NCBI GenBank assembly: GCA_027563935.2
Contig: CM050454.1
Coordinates: 74,234,596 to 74,298,595, forward strand
Source: Costus lasius
Lineage: Eukaryota; Streptophyta; Magnoliopsida; Zingiberales; Costaceae
Direction: 5' to 3'
Length of the DNA stretch: 64,000 nucleotides
In this document: one piece after another, positions 1 through 10,700 of the stretch
Layout of the letters: each line of letters begins with the position of its first letter
Numbering within the stretch: position 1 is the first letter of the stretch
The notes under the pieces: generated by a model
What the model was told of the DNA's origin: nothing
What the model saw: the letters and a program-made list of their open reading frames with translations, nothing else
Database searches by the model: none
Translations under genes and position numbers: made by a program

Positions 1-245
1 ACCAGTCTCACATGTACCAAAGCTGTCCCATATCTGCTAAGGTACCTTGTCTGGGGATAGCTTATGAGAATGGATCCAATCCAAACTCCTGGGACATTAT
101 TTATGCAACTCAATACATCAACGCAGGTAGAGAAGTCTGCATAATAACGACCATGCCTATATAAAGAGTAATAGTTCTATCAAAGTACATTCAACCAATG
201 CCTGACCATGTCCATACATTGGTCTTTAGGGCATATACACCAACA
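1..245 (-). repeat. Element K: partial Angela-like LTR (start of LTR, minus strand)
   Basis: On the minus strand the LTR starts at 245 with TGTTGGTGTATATGCCC and runs off the left edge. It is nearly the same as the first 240 bp of element E's LTR (25707 onward) but clearly different from the adjacent J LTR (1794-3745), so it belongs to another insertion and is not J's second LTR. It joins J's leader at 245/246; CCCAC (246-250) would be the target duplication if the other end, outside the window, matches. Confidence 0.8.
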
Positions 246-1780
246 CCCACAAAGTCAATCGGGAAGTTTAAGACTTCCTAGTGAGATGGGATCCTTATTT
301 CACATGAGGCTTCGCGTTCCACGAGGGTGGGATGAGATGCACAAAGTAACCCATGTTTCCTAAGGTGGGCGCACCGGCCGGTTGCTCCAAGCAACTCCCC
401 TTGTTGAGACAGTCTAGGCATTTCATGTCCAGCGAGGGCTAGATACAACATGAAACCCTAACCTCTCAACGATGCCTCTAGACTTTCACCATGTGCCCAG
501 TACATGTGAACTTCTAGTCAAGTCCATTCCTAACCGTTATGCCCAGGGCCAATGAGTTTCCTTGCGAAGGCACGCCTAGGTTAAAACTGGACCGGGGAAA
601 CTATTGTCACCACACACTTTCTAAAGATAAGTGGATGTGTCCCACGAGGGTGGGAACCAGTTCACAACTCCACTGATCGATAGCTTAGTGAGGGCTACTC
701 TTTAGAAGGCTACTAGACTTGATATTTTATTATGTGGGTTTTTAAGATCTCATCAGTTTTATCTTATGTCTAACAATACAGGCATGCAATCCTATAGTGA
801 TAACATAACAATAAAACATTATAGGCATGCTTTTAGCAGATAAGGAAAGCAGTAAAAGATGATGTAATCAAAGCCCTTTCAAGACATTGAACCAACCCAT
901 GCCAAAAGGAGGTTCAACTCTTGACATATGACTCAAGCCCCTAAAATAGACCTATCCTAGCCGCCCTCTATCTTGGTCTTCAAGGTTGGCTCTAAGGTCC
1001 TTCTCACATGGTTTAGCTCTCAAACCTTAAGGGTAGACCCCAAGGCTTCGGCCAATGCCATGGTCTTCCTCCAATGAGAATGCGCCACAATGCAAGAAGC
1101 CAAGTTAGCTAGCTCTCAAACCCAAGGGTTCAGCCATGCCTAACTTGCGCCACCAAGCAAGCTTGCACCTCTTCCTTTGATGCTTGTTGCGCCACCATCC
1201 AAGGTATGCATGCGCCAAGTTCCAAGTACATGCGCCACCCTAATCTTCTTCTTAGTTAAAAAGAAAAGAAAACGGCACGCAGGCCTCACAAGGATACATC
1301 ACAGGCATGCAAAGGGGGGCTTGCCTAATGATCACAACATCATGCACAATCAAGCTATTTACTCATGCAATTCTACATGCTCATGAAAAACATAAAATCT
1401 GAAATTTTATTTTTTCATAAAACTAGTCTCTTTTTCTCATCTTCTTCTCACAAATCTTTTGGTTAATTGCGATTTATTTTTCATGATGATTTCAGAGATC
1501 CTTTCGGCTGGCAATTTTGTCAGATCAAGAGACTTGGCCAGTCCGAAGACACAATGCCCGTCCTACTTGACAAAATTACGTGCACCTTTAATCTTTAAAT
1601 CAGACAAGAAAAATAGTCCAAAAATCCAAAAGAAATTGAGAGGATGATAGAAACAAGAAACCCTAAATTTTCCTACTTAGAAAAAAATCGTTTGCCATGC
1701 ATCATGCTATTTACGAAAATAGAGATATGGCATGTGAGCATGAAAGAAAAGCATAAAACATTGTTTGAGTCTTGCAAGTC
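246..1780 (-). other. Untranslated leader of element J
   Basis: No credible gene. On the minus strand, after the priming site, the segment at 1506-1590 is strongly conserved with element E's leader (28282-28367) and forms a long stem with a UUCG loop. The segment at about 290-720 matches E's leader at about 29060-29480 (hairpin-rich, with the sentence-like motif of a stop-rich structured RNA). Small open frames here are not conserved between copies. Confidence 0.7.
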
Positions 1781-1792
1781 GCTCTGATACCA
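1781..1792 (-). other. Primer binding site of element J
   Basis: Minus-strand TGGTATCAGAGC, complementary to the 3' end of initiator tRNA-Met, one base from the LTR end at 1794. This fixes J's orientation. Confidence 0.9.
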
Positions 1793-2317
1793 CTGTTGGG
1801 AAACCCCGGGGACATTTTACAATTTTTCAGAGTCATAGACATACATACATACATTGCTCAGCGGAAGAATGTCCCTGAAATAGGCCGGTCCCAAAAACCC
1901 AGTGAAGATCGCAAGCAAGAGAGTCGACACGATGAGTTAGGAAATACCCTAGAGCAAGATGAGGTCGATGTCGTGATAGGCGCCCAAGCGTGCGCCCTCT
2001 GCAGTCACACACACAAGGATGCCTCGAGTCCTCTTGTTCCACGCCCGGTGCTAGCCTCGGGAAGAAGATCCAAGCCTTAGGGAGATGCTCCAATCACCTT
2101 CCGCCACCACCAATGAGGGATGCGCCAAAGAGGATGAAGAGGAGAGGAAACCGTCAAGAGCTTTCTTCACTTGCGCCAAGAAGAAGAAAGGAAGAAGACT
2201 TGCGGCCACTTGATGGAAGAGGAAGAGGTTGCGCCACCTTTGTTCCTTGCTCTCGCCCCTCTTGATGTGTTCACGCCTCCAAGGATGAATCATCTTAAGA
2301 GGGGGTGGCTAGGGTCA

Positions 2318-2327
2318 CATATATAGG
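2318..2327 (-). promoter_or_regulatory. Possible TATA box in J LTR
   Basis: Minus-strand CCTATATATG within the LTR. D (24452-24463) and E (27337-27348) have a short A/T palindrome (CCTATTTATAGG, CCTATTAATAGG) at the equivalent place, which suggests a retained core promoter. No transcription start data. Confidence 0.35.
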
Positions 2328-2908
2328 GCAAGAGGCGGTTAGGGCAAGGGCTAGGATCATGACAAGTGTAGGGCTAGGATAAGGAGGTTTGATGCAAGGA
2401 AAGTCTCCAAGACTTTACCATAAACTTCATTCAACCTTTCCATAATTGCCCAAGTACCATATCAGCCCAAGACATGCCTTAAAGGCATACATACCATCAA
2501 GGGAGAAGGGCTAGGTGCCAATTGCTTCCTTAATGAAGCAATTTTGCCACCCTAACCCCATTATGCCCCTTAGGCGCCAATGGGGTTGGGTTTCTCCCTA
2601 TTATACCCTTTTAGCCTCTCTTCTCTTCATGAGAACTTATTATTGGGCTTCATTGGATAATGAGCTAGCCCAAACTTCATCACATGGGTTGATTAAGCAT
2701 TTGGATCCAATCCAATGTAACCCTAATCTAATGTGACCAACCATGGTCAAATACGGGTCAACCTGCCAAAAATGAAGTTTGGCTCCAATAACATTCTTCC
2801 ATCTCATCAGGCCCATTGGCGCTGATGAAATCTCCCAATTACATCCGAGTTATCCAATAACTCGATCATAAGGCTTCCCGATCAATATGAGAACTCAAGT
2901 ATCAAGGT

Positions 2909-2993
2909 GTGTGACCCTGTAGGTTCCTTCTGACGCCGACAGTGATGACTAAAGGTCACCACAAGCAGTGAGTGGCACCTAGCAGTGCATCGC
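2909..2993 (-). promoter_or_regulatory. Conserved LTR block plus hairpin (J version)
   Basis: Diverged copy of the LTR block seen in the other Copia LTRs (2967-2993), followed on the minus strand by an 8-bp stem (GTGGTGAC / GTCATCAC, 2942-2962) with a 5-nt loop, and then GGGTCACAC (2909-2917). The order is the same as in A and E although stem and loop sequence differ. Confidence 0.55.
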
Positions 2994-3745
2994 TGCTACC
3001 CAGGTCATTGGAATGGATATCGACATCGACATCCCCATCATTGCAATTAGGTACAGATGCATTATAGTCTCTTTGCCGAACTAATATCCGATTGAACAAG
3101 TGTGTCAACAATTGTTTTCACCTAATCACATGGCTATGACTAAAACAGGTTCTCACCTGGGTATGGCCATACACTCTCAGTCATAGAACCATAGAGGAGC
3201 TCCATGGATATCATACTTCCCTAAGGAAGGGGCAAATCCTTTGTCTGTCCATTGACCTTCTCATATGGGTCGTGACATGCTCAATGACAACCGTTATGAC
3301 CTCCCAACTACGGCGAGGTGTTAGGTTGTATCAAAGCAAGTCCCTAACCATATAGAATGATCAATGACCTCAAGTCAAGGGATTAATGCATCTCCTATCA
3401 CTTGTGAGGATAACTCATGACACCAAGTCATAGCCTCACAGCGGGTCTATCCTGTATATCCTCCAATGATATATATACCCATGTGTCTGCGTTAGCACCA
3501 CGTGCCTAACCAGCCCACATACTAGTCTCACAAGTACCATAGCTGTCCCATATCCACTAAGGTACATCGACTAGGGACTATAGTTCGAGCACAGATCCAA
3601 TCTGTCTCCAGGGACATTATCATGTTAGTACATATGCGCAGATGTAAACAAACATAGATAACGACAATGCCAGAATGATATAAATATCAAAGTCAAGTAG
3701 TACATAAGTGGACCAAAACTAGGTCCTAGGGCATATACACCAACA

Positions 3746-3829
3746 TTTGGCCCCTCCCCTCGAAGGGGCCCAAGGTGCTATTTTCCATCTCACTATCGTT
3801 AAAGCATTATCAACTTCTTGTGTTAGAGC
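3746..3829 (+). pseudogene. Element C: left remnant of decayed Gypsy pol
   Basis: These 84 bases lie between J and B. They end in AGAGC, the target duplication of B, so they are contiguous with 22046 onward in the pre-insertion sequence. Joined across B, the region sits just upstream of a Gypsy reverse transcriptase, so it should be RT sequence, but I cannot read a convincing protein here. It is heavily decayed or rearranged. Confidence 0.5.
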
Positions 3830-4212
3830 TGTTGGGGTATGCCCTTAAGGCTAATGTTTGAGGCCTTGGGTTGTTATCAGTATCATGTATAAGCTCTATG
3901 TTTATAAAGGCAATGATGGTTGTTATTCAGGTTGTTACATTATCTGCTGCAATATGTATACTTCTGAATAATGTCTCAATGCAGTTCAGCTTGGCTGACA
4001 TGCAGTTTTGTCCTTAGTCGAGATATCTTGGTGAACATGAGACAGCCTTGATATGATTGAGACTAATATGTGTTCTAATCTTATAGGATGCTTCGAGCAT
4101 GGAATAAGATGTAGACTCATGGGTACATTGGATGTACTGGACAGACCCTACTTAGGATATTCGATTGCTTGTCACAATGTGAATAATCCTTGTATGCAAA
4201 CAAGTGGCATAT
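3830..4212 (+). repeat. 5' LTR of element B, first part
   Basis: Starts TGTTGGGGTATGCCC and matches the 3' LTR at 20353 onward. It stops at CATAT (4208-4212), the duplication made by insertion of A. Confidence 0.95.
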
Positions 4213-4996
4213 TGTTGGGGTATGCCCTTAAGGCTAATGTTTGAGGCCTTGGGATTGTATAAGTGTCATGTAATAAACTCTTAAGTTTATAAAGGCATGG
4301 TTATTATTCAGTTTGTTACCTTGTCTGCTGTAATGAGAGTACTTCTGAATAATGTCTCAAAGCTGTTCAGCTAGGCTGACAGGCTATAAGTCCTTAGTCG
4401 AGATATCTTGGTGAACATGAGACAGCCTTGATATGATTGAGACTAATATGTGTGCTAATCTTATAGGATGCTTCGAGCATGGAATAAGATGAAGACTCAT
4501 GGGTGCATTGGATGTACTGGACAGACCCTACTAGGATATTCAATTGCTTGTCACAATGTGAATGATCCTTGTAAGCAACAAGTGGCACATGTCCTTTGAC
4601 TTGAGATCACTTGTGTTTCTAAATGATGAATGTCATTATTTTGAGGTAGTTCAATATCATTTGAAAGATAATGATTATAGACTATCTTGGATAATGATCA
4701 TGAGTCAGGTTAGGACACTAGTGATAGATATAGGATTGTCGTCTCCTTGTTCAAGGAGTGTGATGTTCTAAAGGGCCCCCCTATATGAGATGATTGAGAT
4801 AGTGTATGGCCATACCCAGATGACTATGTTCATCTGATCTAGTCATGCTCATCGTATTGGAGTTACAAGCTTGACCCGCTTGTCCAATAAGAACATCCAG
4901 TGGCAAAGGACACTTGTATGCCTAGTGAAACTGAATCACACTTGTGCTATGGGTTGGGTGTAGTCTTGGAAGACTCTTTCCTTTATATCGGGAGAT

Positions 4997-5082
4997 AGTG
5001 ATGTGTTGCTAGATACCCCTCACTGATCGTGATAACGTAAGTTATCGTTACCGACATTTAAAGGAAACCCTCAGGGTCACAC
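4997..5082 (+). promoter_or_regulatory. Conserved 28-bp LTR block plus GNRA hairpin
   Basis: The 28-bp block (4997-5024, begins AGTGATGTGTTGC, ends CCCCTCACT) is identical in the LTRs of A, B, D, E, G and H. Six bases on, GATAAC-GTAA-GTTATC (5031-5046) forms a 6-bp stem with a GNRA-type loop, and GGGTCACAC follows at 5074-5082. The element is repeated in the 3' LTR. Function unknown; it could act as RNA structure in the transcript or as a protein binding site. Confidence 0.6.
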
Positions 5083-5748
5083 AATTTGGTGATATGGCTT
5101 TCTTTAAGTCAGATCGTGTGGACTGAATTATTTGGGTTCAGTTTAAAGGGATTTAAACTCTGATTGTAAGTGAGATCTAGCCTGATCATGTTTGATTGAT
5201 TAGGGCTTGAGATCGGTAAGCTTCGATCGAGAGAGCAGATGCTAGATCGGTGAGATCAGGAGCATCGAGAGATGAACGGTTAGATCTGAAACCTTAGGGG
5301 TTAATATGATTTAGACCAAGTGGCTTGGGTTAATTGGTCTTTGAACCAAACCTAATTGAACCAGTTCACTAGGGTGAACGCATGGTTCAATTTAAGAGAT
5401 GTTTTCGGTTGGTTCACTTAGGGTGAACGCAAGGAATTAAGGGGGCTTTAATGAAGGGGGTTACACATTAAATGGTAACCGTTTCTTTCATTTGATGAGC
5501 TCTCTCTCCCTTTTGGTTTGGATTCGAGAGTGAGAGTTTTTGGCTTGCACTCACGACGAGGAGAAGGGGAGGACGAAAACAAGAACTCTCGGCCCTAGCA
5601 TCATCTTATCATCCTACCACTCGAGAAGGACAACTTGGCATTTTGCTAGCACAAAAGTTGCGCAAGTTGGAAGCCTTCATCACTTAGTGTGTGTCTTCTA
5701 AGGAGAAGATCCCTTTCGATCTTTCTTCTTCCAAGCCGCCATCCATCC

Positions 5749-5757
5749 ATGGCATTG
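5749..5757 (+). other. Candidate mini-exon with AUG and splice donor (A)
   Basis: ATG GCA TTG is followed at once by GTAAGA (donor GT 5758-5759) near the LTR end. The matching acceptor is TTGTTGTAG ending at 7683. Joining 5757 to 7684 leaves ATG in frame with ATT CCT GCA and then gag at 7705, with no stop between. H, G and B have equivalent sites at the same place. Inferred only; no transcript data. Confidence 0.5.
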
Positions 5758-5936
5758 GTAAGATCATAACTTGATTTAAAGTTCAATTAAGTTGATCATA
5801 TAGCTATACCATTTGCGATCTTATGAAACCCTAAAAGTCTATGCTTCCGCTATCAAAGTTTTGAATGCGCCCCCCTCTCGAAAGGGGTTCTTACCTTAGG
5901 GTTTTCTCGCTCCCCCTTGAAGGGGATTCCTGCAAT

Positions 5937-5948
5937 TGGTATCAGAGC
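5937..5948 (+). other. Primer binding site of element A
   Basis: TGGTATCAGAGC, two bases after the 5' LTR, complementary to the 3' end of initiator tRNA-Met. Confidence 0.95.
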
Positions 5949-6238
5949 ATGTTTGGTTTCGGTATGATGCTTATGATTGCTTAATGTATTGTGTTCCATG
6001 TTAGATCTAAGTTTTCTCATCATGCGAAAGTGCTAGTTGTATGTAGTTTATTGTGGCGCATGTATGAGGTTAACATATGTTGGCGCATGTTTGTTGCTTA
6101 CATAGTTGCGCTTATTGCATGTTATAGTTTTTCTTAAAAACTCAATGAACTTGCGCGCATACTTAGATCTAAGCCCTTGCTATAAACCCTTAGATGGGTT
6201 GATAGGGTTGAAAGCTTCATCTAGAATGGATCAAACTA

Positions 6239-6250
6239 GTCTGATCAGAC
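6239..6250 (+). other. Candidate RNA dimerisation palindrome (A)
   Basis: Perfect 12-nt palindrome GTCTGATCAGAC about 300 bp after the priming site. The same palindrome stands at 14909-14920 (B), 42144-42155 (G) and 48798-48809 (H), although the bases around it vary. Palindromes downstream of the priming site serve as dimer initiation sites in retroviruses; the role here is inferred. Confidence 0.45.
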
Positions 6251-7704
6251 CATCTGACAGCCTAGATGGGTTGACCAGATAGCACCTGTGCGCAAGCATG
6301 AGGTGGCTATAGGTTGACTGCATCAAAGGTGTGTAGCGAGGTCTGGTTGAGACAACCAATGAACACTCTTGAGTTAGGCCCGGGGTCACACCCGCTTGCC
6401 AAAACTCTTGAAGGTGGTTCAGCCCTTGGCGCATGCATGGTTGACCATTAGGTCAATTCGGGTCAGTTAGGACTCGGTGCATGCAAGGGCACAGGATCTA
6501 ACTAGATGGATGAGTGGATCCCTATCAATGGACCATTGTAAGGTTGTAGGGCACATAAGGAAATTAATATTGATGCCTATGGGGTTTTCAAAAATTTAAT
6601 TTCTTGATTGGATCACATGATGATTGATGCCATGATGCTTGTCTATTTATTCTTATGTGGGCTGCCCATGTTAAATGTGTGCTGTGCTGGGGCCTGCGAG
6701 CCTGGAATCAAACTTGTAAATTATTTTGTGATATGCGAATCACATTTGTACTTAATTTATAATGTATAATTGACCTGCGAGTCAAACTTGTCTAGATAGA
6801 TCAAATTGTATTTGATTAGACAAGAGCACAAAGGCACACATCCAAAAGGGGGCATTCAGCTGGTGGCGCACCTGAGGTGCTCTTGGCGCTAGGGGCCTGG
6901 GTTGGACCAGATGAGATGCAAATGAGCTCAAGTGAAGACTTAAGTAAAATTAAGGTCTTACTAGGGTTCATGGGCTTTTACCACATAAGATCATGCTTTC
7001 TATTTATTGCTTAAATAATTAGAATTGCATGTGTTTATCTTCTGCTATCACCATAGGACTTGTATGATAGTGAAGAAGATAAAAGACCGTTAAAATCCAA
7101 CGCTAATATATCAAGCACGTAATGCCTTCTGACGCGAAACCTCACTGTTCTGACTATCGTTGGAGCCGTGTTGAACCCACTCAGTGGGCACGTCCATCTA
7201 TCTTCAGACGGTGCGGGATTACACCTGCGTGTTACAGAGTAGGGATTTATCCCTTCTCGTTGCTCAGCATAGCACGTGGTGGTCCAGGGAGTAGGTCAGG
7301 TCAGCTTGACCATGTAGGCTACATATGTGGCGCATATGGTAGCACATGGAGGCAGCCATCTGAGGGATCAGAGACTGTGTTGTACCAACTCAGTTGGCAC
7401 AGTCTGCTGGATTGCCCAGATGAAGGGGAATCGCACGGGTTGGCGATTGGCTGGGACAGCCTACCAGAAATTAGTGCTTGTCCTCTCTGTGCATCTTATC
7501 TCGCCTGAGCGGGACGCGGAGACCAAGTATGAAATCTGGATCCCATCTCACTAAAAGAGTGTTACTCTTTCGGACTGTTTACTGGATTTTTCAGTCAGAT
7601 AAAATAGTGAGAAAAGAATCTTTCTTAAGTCCTGGAATGATTCTGAACATTGATACTGACCTTGCTGTTCTTGCTTGTTGTAGATTCCTGCAGCAACGAA
7701 CACC

Positions 7705-10700
7705 ATGAGCTTCAATGTGCGATCCCTACTAGAAAGGGAGAAGTTTGCTGGGCCAAACTTCTCTGACTGGTTTGGACACCTTAAGATCGTTCTTAAGGCA
7801 GAGAGGAAACTGTATGTCCTCGAGACGGCGATACCGCCGCAGCCCGCTCCGAACGCCGCAAGGGCGGTTCGGGATGCCTATGAAAAGCACGTCAATGATA
7901 GCATTGATGTCGCTTGCCTGATGCTAGCGTCTATGACGCCACCACTGCAGCGTCAGCATGAGGATATGTCAGCTATAGAGATTATAGCGAACCTCAAGAT
8001 GCTGTATGCTGCACAGGTGAGGACAGAACGCTATAATCTGACAAAGCTCTTCTTTCAGAGCAAACTGGCTGAGGGGAGCCCAGTGGGAGCTCACGTGCTC
8101 AAGATGATTGGGCACAAGGAGGCTCTGGAGAAACTGGGGCATACCGTCAACCAGGAGCTTGCTGTTGATATTATTCTGCAGTCTCTCCCTCCCTCTTTCG
8201 ATGCGTTCATCATTAATTTTAATATGAACAAAATCGATTGCACGCCGGCAGAGCTGCTGAATATGCTCTTGACAACTGAGGAAACTCTGAAGGGAAAGCC
8301 TTCAACCTCTGTCTTAATGGTTCCTTCAAGGAACAAGAAGAAGGGGAAGAAGGGCAAGACCCCTGTCAAGAACTACAGCAAGGCACTGAAACAGAAGGTG
8401 AAGCGGTCGAAGGACAACAGGTGTTTCCACTATGGCCAGCTGGGTCACTGGAAAAAGGACTGTAAAGCGCTCCAAGGAGATAAGAGGGGAAGCATCGCTT
8501 CTGGCTCAGGTATATATGTGACTGAGGTCATGTTATCTTCTTCTTCTATTTCATGGGTGTTGGACACTGCATGTGGAGTTCACATTTGTTCAAATGTACA
8601 GGAACTCAAGAGAAGAAGACAGGTGGGACAGCATGAGGTAGACCTACGCGTTGGAAACGGGGCACGGGTTGCTGCTGTTGCTGTAGGAGACTATTTCATT
8701 TCTTTACCATCTGGCATTGTATTAGAATTAAACAATTGTTATTTTGTACCCAGTATTACCAAGAATATTATCTCTATTCCTGCTCTTGTCAGGAAAGGAT
8801 TTGCCTTTGAATGCAAGATTTCAAAGTGTGTTTTATCTTATGATAATATTGTGTATGCAACTGGTTCAATCAACAATGGGTTATTCATGTTGGACATGGA
8901 ATATTCTATACAAAACATTGATAATAAGAAAGCCAAGTATGCTGATGACAGCACCTTGCTATGGCATAGTCGTTTAGGCCATATAAACGAGAAGCGCATT
9001 AAGCGGTTGCATGATCATGGACTGCTGGGATCATTCTCCTATAAGGAGATTGATACATGCAAAGCTTGTTTAATGGGTAAAATGACGAAGTCACCTTTTT
9101 CTAAGAAAGGTCAAAGGGCTTCAGGTTTACTTGACCTTATACACAGTGATGTGTGTGGGCCATTTAGTAAACATGCCAGAGGTGGCTATCAGTACTTCAT
9201 TACCTTTACTGATGATTTCAGTAGGTATGGGTATGTCTATTTAATGAGACATAAAAGTGAATCTTTTGACAAGTTCAAAGAGTTCAAGAATGAAGTACAA
9301 AATCAGTTAGGCCGAAATATCAAGGCACTTCGTTCTGATCGAGGTGGAGAATACCTAAGTCATGCGTTTACTGACTATCTGAAAGAGTGTGGGATTATCT
9401 CACAGCTCACTCCGCCAGGAACACCGCAATGGAATGGTGTGTCCGAGAGGAGAAATAGAACGTTACTTGATATGGTTCGTTCTATGATGAGTCAGGCTAC
9501 ACTTCCATACTCCTTTTGGGGTTTTGCACTGGAAACAGCTGCAAAGGTACTAAACCGAGTGCCATCCAAGGCAGTTTCTAAAACGCCATACGAGTTATGG
9601 TATGGGAAACAGCCTAGCTTGACATTTATCAGGATCTGGGGTTGCGAGACTTATGTCAAAAAGCTCGCCTCTGGGAAACTAGAGAGCAGATCTGACAAAT
9701 GTATCTTTGTCGGTTACCCTAAGGAAACTAAGGGTTATTATTTCTACGATCCCAAAGAGAACAAGGTTTTTGTTGCTCGGACGGCCATATTTCTTGAGAA
9801 GGAATTTCTTCTGCAAGAGGCCAGTGGGAGAGAAATAAAGCTGGATGAGATTCCAGAGGAAGGACAAAGTAGTCAAGCTCAGTTGGATGAGCCTGAGCCA
9901 GTGGATCAGGTTATTGAACAACCTGAGGCTCAGATATCACGGGAACCGCGAAGATCGGGAAGGATCCGTCGACAGCCTGAGCGCTATGACGGAGTCTACA
10001 TCATTGATAATGATGAACCCCTCACCTATGCGGATGCGGTCAGTGGACCGGAGTCAGCTAGATGGCTTGATGCTATGCGAGCCGAGATGGACTCCATGTC
10101 AGATAACCAAGTCTGGGATTTGGTTGATCCGCCTCCGGGAGTAATCCCTATAGGCTGTAAATGGATCTTCAAGAAGAAGATTGACATGGATGGTAACGTG
10201 GTTACCTATAAAGGCAGGCTAGTTGCGAAAGGTTTCAAACAAATCTACGGGATAGATTATGATGAAACTTTCTCACCTGTAGCCATGTTTAAGTCTATTC
10301 GGATTCTTTTCGCGATAGCTGCATATTATGATTATGAGATCTGGCAGATGGATGTGAAGACAGCTTTCCTTAATGGAAATCTAGATGAGGATGTGTATAT
10401 GACACAACCTGAGGGTTTCACTAATCCAGCAGATCGTCATAAAATATGCAAGTTAAAGAAATCCATTTATGGATTGAAACAAGCATCTAGAAGCTGGAAT
10501 ATTCATTTTGATGAATCAATCTCTGAGTTTGGTTTCATCAAGAACGAGGATGACCCGTGTGTATATAAGAGGTTTAGTGGGAGCGTAATTACATTCCTAA
10601 TCCTCTACGTCGATGATATCTTGATCATTGGAAATGATATTCCTGAACTGCATGCTGTTAAAGCATGGTTAGGAAAATGTTTCCAGATGAAAGATCTAGG

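Larger units (their letters stand above)
246..3745 (-). mobile_element. Element J: Angela-like Copia element, 5' LTR and leader only
   Basis: Read on the minus strand, J begins at 3745 with a TG...CA LTR (to 1794), then a tRNA-Met priming site, then a leader that ends at 246 where element K interrupts it. The leader end resembles the last part of the leaders of A and E, which lies about 100 bp before gag, so J's gag-pol, if any, is beyond K to the left. Its right flank TTTGG (3746-3750) is the possible target duplication; the partner is not visible. J abuts the Gypsy fragment C and was probably inserted into it. Confidence 0.75.
1794..3745 (-). repeat. 5' LTR of element J
   Basis: LTR of 1,952 bp with TG...CA ends on the minus strand. 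It is a different subfamily from E/D/K: its first 245 bp are visibly more diverged from K than K is from E. It still holds the conserved block, hairpin and GGGTCACAC motif (2909-2993). Confidence 0.85.
4213..5934 (+). repeat. 5' LTR of element A
   Basis: 1,722 bp, TG...CA. Identical in length to the 3' LTR (11610-13331). All five differences I found have T or A here against C or G in the 3' copy. Holds the conserved block and GNRA hairpin (4997-5082) and the mini-exon with splice-donor-like site (5749-5759). Confidence 0.97.
5935..7704 (+). other. Untranslated leader of element A
   Basis: About 1.77 kb without a credible gene. Holds the priming site (5937-5948, TGGTATCAGAGC, initiator tRNA-Met), a perfect 12-nt palindrome GTCTGATCAGAC (6239-6250) followed by a hairpin CCATCT/AGATGG, and a block from about 7115 to 7560 that is highly conserved in B, G and H and rich in inverted repeats. 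It ends in a pyrimidine-rich stretch and TAG (7681-7683), like a splice acceptor. Small frames across 7122-7708 are not supported as genes. Confidence 0.75.

Noticed and set aside
1..1793. Small non-autonomous (LARD/TRIM-like) element
   Set aside because: The two presumed LTRs belong to different subfamilies, so they are not a pair.
7122..7508. 128-codon frame in the leader of A, also in G and H
   Set aside because: Shared because the leader is conserved; in B it is broken, and the pattern looks like RNA structure, not protein. Coding conservation was not tested.
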